Assembly: GCF_043290135.1 (NCBI RefSeq)
Contig: NC_134702.1
Span: forward strand, 193,658,491-193,722,490
Origin: Rhipicephalus microplus
Lineage: Eukaryota; Arthropoda; Arachnida; Ixodida; Ixodidae
DNA length: 64,000 nt
Reading direction: 5' to 3'
Positions 1 through 11,669 of the stretch are shown here, one piece after another. Position 1 is the stretch's first letter; each line of letters begins with the position of its first letter. A program made the translations under genes and the position numbers. Under the pieces are notes generated by a model. The model saw only the letters and a program-made list of their open reading frames with translations, did not search any database and was not told the origin of the DNA.

Positions 1-1335
1 AGAAACACAGCCATCAAAACATTTGGTTACCCCGGAACTGTTACAAATTTGGATGATTGAATACACTGCCAGAAGAGATAAAATGGCAAAACACAATGCG
101 CGAAATTATCCATTTGTAAAACGATGAAAGTTCACTTTTGAGCGAGTTGATGTTTTGATGTACAAAGCATTGTCAGTAATTATGTTAAAAAGAACTGTAC
201 CTGTGTTGGTTCAAGTATCGCGCTTGTGTTGTGCCCTAATCTTTTATCATGTATCGATCGCTTTTTACCTCATTGTACTAACAATCACAAATATCTCAAG
301 TAATGACTATGTGTGTAAATTTCAAAGTATTTTAAGAAGTGTCTAACACTGCATACGCATGCACTAGAGAGTTCTTAAGAAGTAAGAAAAATGAGGACGG
401 ATCAACATTATCTTTTGAACAGACAGAAGGTGCGCTTCGGTTCTTATGCCCGCAAATAACTTTCATTGATTACCACGTGTCTAAGGCCTACTCCCCGCGT
501 GCACAGAAAGAGCTTCTTCCATACAAATGGGCTCATTTCAAGACGATAGAGACATCACACTACTGTTTGGAATCTGCGCTTCGGAAGTCGTGCGTTCACA
601 ATGTCCAAGATGGTTATGATCTACAAAATGAGAGACGTTTTTTTAGCTAACTACCCTGGGTCGGTCATAATGTGCGTTGTTGAGGTAGTTCTTAAGAAAA
701 TGAAGCACGGAGAATCGAAAGATGGCATGAAGACCATGGCCGACAGACAGAGGCTAGAAGTGGTTTCGTGCATACACAAGGTCACACACAGCTTGAAAAA
801 AAGTGGTATTTGTGTTGAACGTGCTGTTGGTTTTCAAAGCCCTGAAGAAGCTTGTACAGCTCAGCCATCGCACCGCCTTCATGAGTGGAGCAACAAGAGA
901 GCTGTTAAAGAACCATGAAAAACGTCTTGTCAAGTTTTTATGTCTTTTACGACATTGCCCTGTCCACTAAAAAAGTCTTCATCAGCCAAACGGGGCGCTG
1001 CGTAAATGACTGACTCGGGGAACACAAAAAAGTCCTAGTAACATGGAAAGAAGTTAAATTGTTGACCTCTGCGTGGTGTGCTAGTACTGGAAGCTAGGAT
1101 TGCCATTTGTGAACATCCTAAATAGCAGTAAACAAAAAGCGACGCACGATAAGTTCGAATAATTTATTAGGAAAACAGACAAGGGAGTCTCTGAGCGACA
1201 CATACAATTCACTACACTGTGTTGAATTTCACTTTCTTTCGTGCTTTTTTTATATTTTTCAACTATGTTGGTTTTTGGGACGGTGCGCCTATGCAGCTTG
1301 TTGATGTATAAATGTACAGTTTGCCTTCAATAAAA
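1..1335. other. Left edge, no gene recognised; possible transcript end
   Basis: No open frame here resembles a known protein. Two short frames (339-650 and 601-918, + strand) are open, but their composition gives no domain, signal peptide or membrane segment, and I do not call them genes. A canonical AATAAA lies at 1329-1334, followed by a T/G-rich stretch (cgtttgtttcttcatgcc), which is how a + strand poly(A) site looks. The region could therefore be the 3' untranslated tail of a gene entering from the left. This is inference; transcript data would decide. Confidence 0.25.
1329..1334 (+). terminator. Candidate poly(A) signal AATAAA
   Basis: A perfect AATAAA hexamer is followed within about 40 bases by a GT/T-rich stretch. 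No upstream coding exon could be tied to it, so it may be a chance hexamer. Confidence 0.3.
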
Positions 1336-1560
1336 CCAGTTGTTAGCGTTCGCCTGTGCTCGTTTGTTTCTTCATGCCTGTCCCGTTTAGTCACGCTGCC
1401 CATGAGGGTTTCAAGGTCGTAAAACGAAATCATGAGTAAGAAATGAAATACATAGAGAGAAGAAATGCTTTGCCTTGAGGAATTGAACGCGATAGCGATA
1501 TTCTGTTGCCAATGCGTACTAGGAACACTTACATGTATGAAATATTTTGCACTTGCTATG

Positions 1561-1615
1561 CACCCACTACGTGGCCTTAAAGGTGCGGTAGCGTGTGTGC
1601 CTTTTGTAGTGGGTG
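1561..1615. repeat. 10-bp inverted repeat (stem-loop)
   Basis: CACCCACTAC at 1561-1570 is the exact reverse complement of GTAGTGGGTG at 1606-1615, with a 35-base spacer between them. The surrounding 150 bases look like an interspersed repeat, but I cannot name a family. Confidence 0.5.
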
Positions 1616-1894
1616 AATGGCTTTAAACTATGAAGTAATGTTAATCCAATGTTCTGACGCCCGATGGCATTGTGCGCTTGTACCACGCAATAATACAACA
1701 ATATTTCATGTTATATTGTGAACACACAGGACACCTAAGTTTGTAAAGCATAAAATTTACTTTCATAGCATATTCAAGCAGAGCAAGTTATTTTCACTGC
1801 ATTCGCAAGCATGCAGAGGCGTAGCTCAGATATTACGCTATTAGGCTCAATACGCTCTGCAATTACGCTCTGCAATTAAGCTCAATAAACTGAA

Positions 1895-1995
1895 ACTGAA
1901 TAAACTGAGTGGCAAAAAACAGCTTGCCACCATACGATGCGGGTTCTATCTCCACCCAGACCACTTTTTTGAATATTTACTTTATTTGCATCGTT
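1895..1995 (+). mobile_element. Decayed tRNA-derived SINE (second SINE type)
   Basis: A degenerate promoter is visible: CTGAGTGGCA (box A-like), then GGGTTCTATCTCC (box B-like). It is followed by a T-rich 3' part (ttgaatatttactttatttg) resembling the tail of the copy at 30503. The assignment rests only on this likeness. Confidence 0.3.
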
Positions 1996-3405
1996 ACGAT
2001 GGTTTAATCACGGAAAAACACTCAATTTTTCAGTCACCCAAGATGATGATTTTTCTCGCACAAACAACGACGCCAACGCGATGCCAGCATTTCTGTGAAA
2101 CGAGCTGTTTAACGCTATCCCTACATAATAAAAATGTAAAACGAAACACTCGGCAATTTTAACTTAAAAGAAAACTCTGAAAAGTGATTTTGAAGTCATA
2201 AGTATTAGTTATGCGTGTGAGTGATGCAGGTAAATCATTCCAATCTCTGCTCGTTGTGGGGATTGTGCAAAATATCAGTGAATCGACATTTACTTTCAGG
2301 AGCGTTAGCAGTTTGACTGCTAACTTGTTAGCTGAGCGAGACCCCTAAACACTTGACATTTTCAAGATGCGATACACATCATCTGTACAACTTACAGAGG
2401 TGACCTCACATAGAGATAATGCTTTTCAAAGTAGACATCAGGAAAGTAGCAGTAGACAACAGGACAAGATTTCATTTAGAATCTGATGTGGAATACGTCA
2501 GCAGGTACGGTGTCATCAGCAAAAAAAAAGAGTAAAACATGCAAACAAAGCCCTCTTAGCCTCGCGGCATCTGTTCGTGTCACTCGTTTCGCTTGTCCTA
2601 ATTATTCTACACAGCGCATCGCTTATTGAAACAGCTAAAAATTGTTCTATTGTCTACACTGAAACCAGACAGACTTAGTAATTTACCTAACACAAAGCTC
2701 CATTCGCAATGACGGCAGGCTCGCATACAACTAGGTGACAAGCTTCCTTTCAGTTGTGAGGTGCAGTCCTGCCCTCAGCCAGCTACCAGGAAATGCTGGC
2801 AAAGGGAACGGGCTCTTACGCATCGTTGAGAACGAGGAAGACTGATTAGGTAAAAATAAAATGTGAGCAAGCATTTAAAACAGTGGCCTTGGGATGCGTA
2901 CACTCCTACAGCGTGGCGCTGCATTGGTACTTTCGTCAAACTTCCAATTAATGAAAGAAATTTCGCATAAGGTCTATTGATCTGAAAAAAAAAAACAATA
3001 AGTTAATCTGGTGTGAACGTGAACACGATCCATTAAGGTTGTTGGTATGCCATTTTTTACTTACCGCCCAGTTGATGGCTATCACCTTCACTCAGTTAGT
3101 GTCTTAAGGAAGAGGATGTCACCATCTGTGCCGTCACTTGCGCCATTGGTGAATTCGCGGATGACTAAAAATTACACAGCAAAGGCCACCACCCGCCAGT
3201 AGCACCAGAAACTATTTGTAAGCGCCCTCGTTTGTTCAACACAACAATCTGTATAAGAAAACATTCGTGCATGTTGAATCCAATGAAGAGAAGTGGTTGT
3301 ATAGAGTAGTGGTCGTATGACGCGCTCGTATATTAGCAATTACTGTTGATACTCTTGAGTCCTTCTCTTCCTAAAGAGACGTTCCAACCACAAAGCAGTA
3401 TGCTT

Positions 3406-3768
3406 TCATCTCCCGTTGGCGTTTCCCTCATCGCGAAAGAAGAAGACGAGGAAGCGTTTCTCGCCTGCAGGCGCCCGGGCGCTGCTTGCGTTCCCGATGG
3501 CGTGGTAAAACGTCGTCGCCGCCGAAGGCGAGGCCCGGTCGTGCCGCGCGGGAGGTCCGGACGCCGGGGGACGCCTCATGGTGCCGGTGATGCAGTGAGA
3601 CTCGCCTGCGCGACGTTCTTCAAATACCGCGATGTTGGCCACAAATGACGTCGGAAGGAGGATGTCCGAAATGTCCGGCCGGTCCTCGCAGAACACCGGT
3701 AGGTGGTGTAAGATATATTCAAACTCTTCCAAGAACGAATATGCAGCTGAATCAATCGCAGTAATCAA
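3406..3768 (-). CDS. CpG-rich block with a possible minus-strand coding exon
   Basis: This island is much richer in GC and CpG than its surroundings. The minus strand is open for 120 codons. Its first half reads like a folded protein (contains ILHHLPVFCEDRPDISDILL and PTSFVANIAVFEERR), and it is preceded by an acceptor-like gattgattcag. A GC-type donor (CAG/GCGAGT) follows VFEERR. The frame starts with TTG, not ATG, so it would be an internal exon. The + strand of the same block is alternatively a 5' exon with an ATG at 3632 and a donor at 3698 (see that entry). Both cannot easily be right, and I do not recognise a family. Confidence 0.35.
   Translation of the reverse strand: MITAIDSAAYSFLEEFEYILHHLPVFCEDRPDISDILLPTSFVANIAVFEERRAGESHCITGTMRRPPASGPPARHDRASPSAATTFYHAIGNASSARAPAGEKRFLVFFFRDEGNANGR
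3632..3698 (+). CDS. Candidate first coding exon (upstream of the anchor gene)
   Basis: A + strand ATG at 3632 opens 22 codons (polar, Ser/Arg/Met-rich) and reaches a good donor, ACACCG/GTAGGT, at 3698 in phase 1. Spliced to the acceptor proposed at 9289, it stays in frame with the ATG at 9297. It would then add about 25 cytoplasmic residues to the type II membrane protein. A one-in-three frame match is weak evidence, and the same DNA is open on the minus strand. Confidence 0.25.
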
Positions 3769-5287
3769 ACGTATACAAGCTCCTTTTTAAGAACCTTAGA
3801 GTTTCAAAATTATTCATGGCCATTTGTAAAGAGTGACAGTTGTGCTGAGCTGAATGATTAGCATTACGTAAGTATATGAAGCACGAGGATGGGATGTTGA
3901 TTGTGTGTCAAGCATATATCAGCGTGAGCGATAATGCGCGGGCTCATAGACGAGTCAGGGCCCAAAATTTATGTGCTATTGGAGTGCTTCCTTCACTATA
4001 ACACGCATATTACTGTACAGTATGGGAGCTCACAGTAAATTATTACGCATTCGTTTCACAATTAGACATGTTTTTCCCATTTTTCGTTCGGGACATATAG
4101 AAAAAAATTTTTACAAGCTTCCCCTAATTCGCTAGAATCTTACGTGAATTGTGAATAACATCGCATTACCTTTCAGTTCATGTGCCTTGATCGGTGTTTA
4201 TATTACAAGTACGTGTTAATAACAGTTTTCTAAGAAAAAAAAGCCGTAGAAGCAGCGTGCCCTCTTAGCAATCTACAAGCAACGCGGAGTGTTGAAATCG
4301 GCGAACACAAAGACAGGGTTCGTTGCAGGCACACTTATTGTCGTCTCTTAATTGAGGGCCGCGAGAGGATAGCATAGGACACATGCGCACGGAGATAAAC
4401 GCAATGAAAAGCTCTGCGTGCCCGTTTGTAAAACTCTCTGCAAATATTTTCACGATGCTTAAACTGTCAGATCGCATAGGCTTCTGCCACCCTTTACGCA
4501 GCTTCATACTTCAGATGCGACGCTGTCGAACCTATGCAAGGAGTTTGGTTAGCAATATGTGTGACTACGCGGGTCTCGCACTCCGCTTAACGCTCGTGCG
4601 AGACAAGCACGAACGCGCACAAACAGCGTGCGAAAGGCTACAAATAAACATCAAGAAATGAAAACCAGCAGGTACTAAGTAATCCAGAACAGCTTACAGA
4701 CAGCCGTGTAACGGAGAGTCTTTGTTTTTGACGCACAGAGCATATTCGTTTATTTAAAAACCAAAGAGGGAAACAAATCATGTCTCAGGTGGAAAAATCA
4801 CCTTGCTATTTCTTGGCGTGAACTCATTCAATGCAAGTCTCGCTAGCCTTTCCAGCGTTGCACTTGATTCATTAAAGGCAGTATATGCAAGCATGAGAAC
4901 GAAGAAACTGCACTTGCGATGCTCGCATGCTGATTGCAGACTCTGAAAGCTACAGCTTTAACTTTACCTGCTGATGCCGGATTCCTGCGTGATGTGCAGA
5001 ATTATGGTTTCTATTTTTTGCGACATTCAGCACAGACTCAACAACTTCGTCATGTTTTCGCATGCGTGCTTTTCCCTCTTTTTTGTATAACGGGTGTCAT
5101 CACTGCAAGGTGGCACCGGCACCTTGCAACTTAGTGTCAGCAATTCGGCGAGACAGCAGCCGCAGTCATGGTCAGCACGCACCAGGGCGTTTCTCCGAAA
5201 TATAATTGAATTTTTTGGTATCGGCTTGTTTTAGCTCAAATGATAGTGGCATCCCAGATATAATGAAGCATGAACATATATTTATCC
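3769..5287. other. No gene seen
   Basis: AT-rich DNA with short unrelated frames on both strands (for example 4265-4507 minus and 4383-4661 plus). None carries a recognisable motif, and they overlap antisense. I see no repeat that I can name. Confidence 0.5.
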
Positions 5288-5506
5288 GACACAGTGGCTG
5301 GGCTAGTGTATTCTGCTTCTGACCCGAAGGTAGTGCGTTCAATACAAGCCATAGAGTTCTCATTCCGAGATAGTTGAAATAGTAGAGGCCCGTGTACTGT
5401 CGGATTCCAGTATACGTTAATGAACACCAGATTGTCAAAGTTTTAGGCTCTCTCCACTGCAGTGTCTCCCGTAAACATATTGTGGTTTTGAAACGTAAAA
5501 CGCCGG
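5288..5506 (+). mobile_element. Diverged Ruka-like tRNA-SINE
   Basis: In order, the copy shows AGTGGCTGGGCTAGTGTA (box A region), CTGACCCGAAGGTAGTGCGTTCAA (the anticodon arm to box B region, shown with two extra bases of context), GAGGCCCGTGTACT, a 'caccagattgtcaaagttt' block, 'ctctccactgcagtgtctc', and the end block 'attgtggttttgaaacgtaa'. All line up with the well-preserved copy at 17271. It is old, judging by its substitutions and small indels. Confidence 0.6.
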
Positions 5507-8500
5507 ATATGAGTACTCACATATATTTAAACCTTCGTTTTCTTTTGTTACATTTTATATTGTTCCTCGGTGTATTTGAACTGCCTGGCGTGAAGGGAAC
5601 ACATTTACTAACGTACTTTTATTTGTCCTCCTTATGCAGTGGACAGCCAAGGAGAAAACACACTAGGCTCTACGGAAGAAAACCAGATAATGTGAGAAAT
5701 TTTTTGTGTTTTTTATCTGCTGCTCCTAGCTCTTGTTATTTGAAATCTCTACCTTGATAATATAACTGTTAGTTCCAGCAGGACTAAACCCTTTCTGCAA
5801 GCGTACCTTGATATGACAAGCAGTTTTGGAAGAATAACAAAGCTTATAAAGGTTATTTATTAGCAAATATGGCGACTCTTCAAGCGAAAGTTTGTCTGTA
5901 GGGTTGCCACTGTGGTTACCACAACGTCCCATGTTCGGTGACATAGTATTGCACTGATAAATCAATGGAAGTAATCGCAACAAACTCAATTGTCATACAA
6001 AGTATGCGCTAGCAGATCTCTCCTTAGGGGTAGAATCTTCCTTAAACGCTACGGAACGCAGGCGTTAGGGAATACGGCCGATCCAGAGACCTAAGAACTT
6101 TTCGAGCTGTTTGTCGTTCAAAGGCGGAGTAAGCGGTGGGGTCGCCGCAGGTATACGAGCCATCTACTGAGGTCTGTGTAAAATGTGCTCACGACGGCAC
6201 CCTTCTAGGATCAAAGTTCGCAAGCGCTTCCCCGCTAACGCTGCTCCCCTCCTTCCTGCAGTTGCCACTGTCGACCCTTATTGCTGCGTCGACCAACTAA
6301 AGACGGCCACGCCATTTTCCACGGTGGGCCTCGCCAGTGGCTTAGGCTGATTTTTTTTTCGTTAGGGAGCGGGAGGTGCATTTCTTTGTTTGGAAATTTT
6401 TCGATCTGTTTACACTGGCGAGAAAAAAAATTTTGGGGAAAGGGGGTCGCGGATCTGGTTTGCGACCCCTTGGCTACTCCACTGGGCCTCGGATATGGGG
6501 CGATCCTCACTACCACCTCGCGTGTGATGGGGCTGGCTAATGTCTGCATTTGCCAAGCCCGTCGGCAGTGGTCATAAGTTTTTATACCTGTATACGTATA
6601 AAGTACAAGGTAATGCGTCATCTTGCCGATTTGAAGTCAGCACAAAAAATAACAGCGACGGCAAGAACCCTTCAAGGGTGTCCGCATTATGGCGATCGCC
6701 AAAGAAGCATGTGAACGCGTCGTCTTTTCATGCGCTTCCGAAGCAGGGTATAATTAGCGTGAAGTGGCTAATCTTAGCACATGAAGTGTGCACCTCCTCC
6801 CGTGGTCACTCTGTCGAGTGGTCAGTAGCCTGCAATGTTTGTAACCCACCAGGTCCTTAATGCGTCCGCCTAATGACTCAATCGCGGAAGACATCAGGTG
6901 TAGCTATTTAGCCGAGTAGTTTCCTAATTAGTCATTATTTTTTCGTTTAATTACTTGCTTCTAGATTACGTAGTAACTTAAGCTCAATTTAAATTTACCC
7001 ATATATACTCCTATTCAAGAGTTTCTTTTGAGTTGTAAAATTACATATAATTTGCATTTACTTTCAGTTCAGTCCTTATAGCTGTAATAAATACAATGTA
7101 CCTTCTAGTCACACCTAAATACACTGTCCTACTTTACCTAATGTTCCGTTTCTTGTATGAAGTCGTACAATTTGTTTACATCCCGTCTTTTCAAAGCCGA
7201 TGGTCACTTTTCCTCTTTTCCTATGAGATACTGGCTCTAAACGCGGTGCGAGAGTTCACCATACTGCTACATAATTTTGCGGGGGCTGCCAGCACCGGTT
7301 GATCTCGTCGCTTCTAGCGATTGCCCTCGTAGCATCTCCTCTGGAAATGAACATATTGTTACATAGGTGATAAATGAATATTTTTTTACAGGTTGGTTGG
7401 ATCGTTCAATACTGCAGCTCATTCTGTCTCAGAAAAATGAACAGCAATTCAGCGTGATTCGTTACTTTTGCTATAGCGCTGTTCCTCACGCTAGTACTAC
7501 GAACGACTGACATACATGGGCATTGAGTGAGACATTTTCATGCATACCTTAGTACACAGGTGAAACCATTGTTCCTGTTAGCTTAACTCCGTGAAGGTTT
7601 ATGCAAAAGCAGATAACACTACAGATCTCTTTTTGGGGGGTTGGCCACCCACATGAACGGCTCACGCAAACAACAAGCCCTATGGTAGGCTGCCTAGGGA
7701 GCCATTAACCCTGAGTTATTATCAGTCATCGTGTATACAGGGTGTCTCATGCAGGTGACGCGTGGAGCTCTCGCTACCAATCCACAGCCACAAGGGCTAT
7801 CATCATCCTTTTTTTTCATTTTCTTGATATTTGCATTCATTACCTGCCCAATCATATCTGGGCTGAAACATTCTTTTTTGTTTTCGTGGGGCATCCTCTC
7901 GGCCACCATAAGTTGATACATCGCCGTGAAAAAATTTACTCTACTTAGGTATTGGCTTCCAAAGTTTGGTCACTTAGAATACCCGCAATAATATGTTGCT
8001 ATGGGGATCCTGACATGACGCCCCTTAAGAAATGACCCATTTCCACGAAAAACGAATTCTTTAATTGGCAACGTTAGCTCACATTAGCAGGTTATCCCTC
8101 TCCTCCACTTCGCTCTGGCCGTCAGGTGAGTGAGAACTCTGTGGGAGTCAATTTTCGTGACCCGTTTTTTAAACTGAGTTGGAGACCTCTGTTGTATATA
8201 TGAAGAGAAGCAGCGGCGTAAACAAACGGTACGTCCATACGCTGAAAACTTCGTGGGCAACGGATGGCTTGGGAATCAATCATATTTCTATCATTTCTTC
8301 GCGTTTCGCATGAATCAGTCATCCTTTGTTTATTTGAGCTTGTCCAAATGGCGTGAAGTCGGCTCTTCGAGTTATAAATTCACTGTGTCATGTCTGGTGC
8401 ACTTCATCAAACGGAATAAGTAATGCAAGCGTCTCCAAATAAAATCACGAGAAACACCTACTAACGAGTTATCTAGCGACAATGCTTGGATCACAAGTCT

Positions 8501-8530
8501 GCCGCGAACCTGTGTGTCCGCGCCATTCTC
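5507..8530. other. No gene seen
   Basis: About 3 kb without a supportable gene. Frames at 6235-6621 (minus) and 6281-6577 (plus) are antisense to each other over a moderately GC-rich patch and match nothing I know. The stretch at 6900-7100 is AT-rich. I could not assign a repeat family. Confidence 0.45.
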
Positions 8531-8650
8531 TTTGCGTAATATATTGTGAAAATGTTCAGTGTGCTATATTTATATGTTACCCACTCCTGCCTATGGCTTT
8601 ACTCTGAAGCCAGCAGAAATCCTGTCAACAAATAAATAAATAAATAATCC
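8530..8650 (+). mobile_element. LINE 3' end with (AATA)n tail
   Basis: The block 'cccactcctgcctatggct', followed by a Pro/Ala-coding stretch, ends in (AATA)n at about 8632-8648. This is the typical 3' terminus of an arthropod non-LTR retrotransposon copy in + orientation. Only the last ~120 bases remain, so it is severely 5' truncated. Confidence 0.5.
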
Positions 8651-8770
8651 CGACGACTTCACTCGTAACTCATGGATACCTTCAGATTTTACGCCAAAGC
8701 TTTCTTGATTTCTAAGTCGTTACGTCAAATTACGGAGTTTCAGAAACGCCGTTGGCATTTGTGCGACCAC

Positions 8771-8980
8771 GCCGCGGTGCCGTTGTGGTTATGAAGCTCG
8801 GCTGTAAACCTTGTAGGTCACGGGTTTGATCCCCCCATTTCGATAGAGGCAGTATGCCAGAGACCCATGCACTCTGCGATTTCAGTGTGCTTCACTCAAA
8901 CCAGATTGCTCAAATTTATGGAGCTTTCCACTACGCCATTCCTCGTAATGATATCGTGGTTTTAATGCGCTGAAGCCAAG
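8771..8980 (+). mobile_element. Diverged Ruka-like tRNA-SINE
   Basis: The copy starts with 'gccgcggtgccgttgtggtt', then has the box B-like GGTTTGATCCC, 'ttcgatagaggcagtatgcc', 'gagctttccactacgccatt' and 'atatcgtggttttaatgc'. Every block of the reference copy at 17271 is present but with many substitutions, so it is an old insertion. Confidence 0.6.
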
Positions 8981-9288
8981 ATATTACGACACTTTTATTT
9001 GTGCAACTACGTCCACGCATGTGCGTGTGCGGCAGTAACGTTTATTCACTTGTTAAGGAAGGAGGCGAAATATAACAGCTAACAACCTAGGATGGTAGTA
9101 CCCAAACACGTCTAGAACTTTTCATAGAAATCGCTATCCCACAAAAGATCACGGTGATTCATCTGTCAAACATTCCCTCGCTCCTCAACAGTTTCAAGAG
9201 GCTTCATATCTTGTGAAACCACCTATCTTCTCCTTATCTTTTGAATGTGTCTTATACGATGTGTAGATACCTTTTTTTTTACGACAAG

Positions 9289-9465
9289 CGGTATTTATGC
9301 CATTACAAAGCATATCCGATCGATTGCTTTATCTGAATAGCCCACCGCCACCAGCACCACGAAGGCGACGCGTCCGATGCCTGCTACCGATGCTCTTGGC
9401 TATGTTTGTGGTTCTGGTGGGTGTCGTCTCCACGCCTGTGGTCGTCTTCGTTCTCGACGGAAAAG
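9289..9465 (+). CDS. Exon 1 of type II membrane mucin-like gene (cytoplasmic tail and anchor)
   Basis: A polypyrimidine tract (nine T) leads to a ..gacaag/ acceptor. Eight bases later an ATG at 9297 opens 56 codons. The predicted order is about 20 polar residues, a Pro-rich then Arg-rich patch (PPPPAPRRRRVR, residues ~16-27), and one hydrophobic span (residues ~28-52, contains MLLAMFVVLVGVV). The exon ends at AAAAG/GTAGGG in phase 1. Positive charge before the span predicts an N-in, C-out type II topology. The phase-1 end fits the acceptor at 13228, joining to the long Ser/Thr-rich frame there. The frame runs on to 9656 as intron read-through, which I reject. The family is not recognised; the same exon architecture recurs at 36646 and 60872. 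Start choice: 9297 is the first ATG after the acceptor; a later Met inside the span would remove the basic tail. Confidence 0.6.
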
Positions 9466-9609
9466 GTAGGGAGACCATACATTCGTCAAGGGAGCAAGCT
9501 GGGTTTTTTTTGCGGGGTCCTACAGCGCTCACAGAGTGTTTATGCTTGAGAGAGAGCACTTCGATTTGCGATGTTATCCTGGTCATCATCATCATCATCA
9601 TCAGCCTGT

Positions 9610-10495
9610 CTACGTCCACTGCAGGACAAAGGCCTCTCCCATGTTCCGCCAGTTAACCCGGTCCTGTGCTTGCTGTTGCCAATTTATACCCGCAAACTTC
9701 TTAATCTCATCTGCCCACCTAACCTTCTGTCTCCCCCTACTCCGCTTCCCTTCTCTGGGAATCCAGTTGGTGACCCTTAATGACCAGCGGTTATCCTGTC
9801 TACGTGCTACATGCCCGGCCCATGTCCATTTCCTCTTCTTTATTGCAGCTATGATATCCTTAACTCCCGTTTGTCCCCTAATCCACTTTGCTCTCTTCTT
9901 GTCTCTTAAGGTTACACCTACCATTTTTCTTTCCATTGCTCGCTGCGTCGTCCTCAATTTAAGTTGAACCCTCTTTGTGAGTCTCCAGGTTTCTGCTCCG
10001 TAGCTAAGTACCGGCAAGATACAGCTGTTATATACCTTCCTCTTGAGGGACAGTGGCAATCTACTTGTCATAATTTGAGAGTGCCTGCCGAATGTGCTCC
10101 ACCCCATTCTTATTCTTCTAGTTACTTCAATCTCGTGGTTAGGCTCTGCGGTTATTACCTGCCCTAAGTAGACATAGTCTTTTACAACTTCAAGTGCACT
10201 ATTACCTATCGCAAAGCGCTGCTCCTTTCCGAGGTTGTTGTACATTACTTTCGTTTTCTGCAGATTAATTTTAAGACCCACCTTTCTGCTCTCCTTGTCT
10301 AACTCCGTAATCATGAGTTGCAATTCGTCCCCTGAGTTACTCAGCAATGCAATGTCATCGGCGAAGCGCAGGTTACTGAGGTACTCTCCATTAACTCTTA
10401 TCCCTAACTGTTCCCATTCTAAGCTTCTGAAAACGTCCTGTAAGCACGCAGTGAATAGCGTTGGGGAGATTGTGTCCCCCTGCCTTACACCCTTC
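9610..10495 (-). pseudogene. LINE ORF, RT catalytic palm, thumb and C-terminus
   Basis: In the shifted frame, VRQGDTISPTLF is followed by the catalytic box LRFADDIALLS (F-A-D-D). Then come the LKINLQKTKVMYNN block, a YVYLGQVI/ILPVLSYGAETW thumb region and a Trp/Arg-rich end with KVRWADEIKKFAG. It is intact in this frame up to the stop just before the trinucleotide tail. Confidence 0.8.
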
Positions 10496-10496
10496 T

Positions 10497-11669
10497 TTAT
10501 TGGTATTCTGTTGCTTTTTTATGAAGCAGTATGGTAGCAGTTGATCCCCTGTAGATTTCTTCCAGAATGTTTATATATATTTCATCTACGCCCTGATTCC
10601 GCAGTGTCTGCATGACGGCTGATATTTCTACTGAATCAAACGCCTTCTCGTAATCTATGAAGGCTATGTAAAGTGGTTGGTTATACTCTGAGCATTTCTC
10701 TATTACCTGATTGATAGTATGAATGTGGTCAATTGTTGAGTAGCCTGTTCTAAATCCTGCTTGTTCCTTTGGGTGATTGAATTCTAATGTTTTCTTTACT
10801 CTGCTAGCAATTACCTTTGTAAATAGCTTGTATACTACAGAGAGCAAGCTGATCGGCCTGTAATTCTTCAAGTCCTTGTCATCTCCTTTCTTATGTATTA
10901 AGATGATGTTAGCGTTCTTCCAAGACTCTGGTACTTTTCCCGTCAGGAGGCACCTCGTAAATAGAGTGGCTAGTTTTTCTAACACAATCTGTCCTCCATC
11001 TTTCAGCAGATCTGATGTTACTTGATCCTCACCAGCAGCTTTGCCTCTGTGCATGCTCTCCAAAGCTTTTCTGACTTCTTCTATCATTACCGGTGGGGTG
11101 TCGTCTGGGTTACTGCTAGTTCTTATAGTATTAAGGTCGTGGTTGTCTCGGCTACTGTACAGATCTCTGTAAAACTCCTCCGCTATTTTAACTATCCTAT
11201 CCATATTGGTAGTTAATTTGCCTTCTTTGTCCCTTAGTGCATACATCCGCCTTTTGCCTATCCCAAGTTTCCTCTTCACTGCTTTGACGCTTCCTCCGTT
11301 TTTCAGAGCGTGCTCAATTCTCTCCATGTTATACCTTCTTACATCGCATACTTTACGTCTATTAATCAGCTTCGAAAGCTCTGCCAGTTCTATTTTGTCT
11401 GTTGTACTTGACACTTTCATGATTTGACGCTTCTTAATTAGGTTCTTCGTTTCCTGGGAAAGCTTGCCGGTGTCCTGTCTAGCTACCCTGCCTCCAACTT
11501 CCACTGCACACTCCGTGATGATACTCGTCAGATTATCATTCATTGTATCTACGCTAAGGTTGGTTTCCTCGCTAAGAGCAGAGTACCTGTTCTGCAGTGA
11601 CACTCTGAATTCCTGTACTTTCCCTCTCAGTGCTAGCTCATTGATTTGCTTCTTGCGTATCAGTTTCTG
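10497..11669 (-). pseudogene. LINE ORF, reverse transcriptase fingers and palm
   Basis: Same frame as the endonuclease. Visible RT blocks are NYRPISLLSVVYKLF, EQAGFRTGYSTIDHI, and the first catalytic Asp in AFIDYEKAFDSV. The frame is lost near 10500, just before the VRQGDTISPTLF block, by a one-base-type shift. Reverse transcriptase copies element RNA at the nicked target; this copy cannot make a full-length enzyme. Confidence 0.8.

Larger units (their letters stand above)
1336..3345. other. Intergenic or intronic DNA with small repeats
   Basis: No gene is seen. The stretch contains an inverted repeat at 1561-1615 (listed separately) and a decayed tRNA-like SINE at about 1895-1995. The rest is AT-rich sequence without long open frames. 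Confidence 0.5.

Noticed and set aside
339..918. Two overlapping + frames near the left edge
   Set aside because: No motif, no splice context, and they overlap in different frames; probably chance or UTR.
6235..6621. 128-codon minus and 98-codon plus antisense frames
   Set aside because: Mutually antisense over a GC-rich patch; neither shows a recognisable domain.
9466..9656. Extension of exon 1 frame beyond the span
   Set aside because: It crosses a GTAGGG donor and runs into the LINE tail; splicing at 9465 gives a consistent gene.
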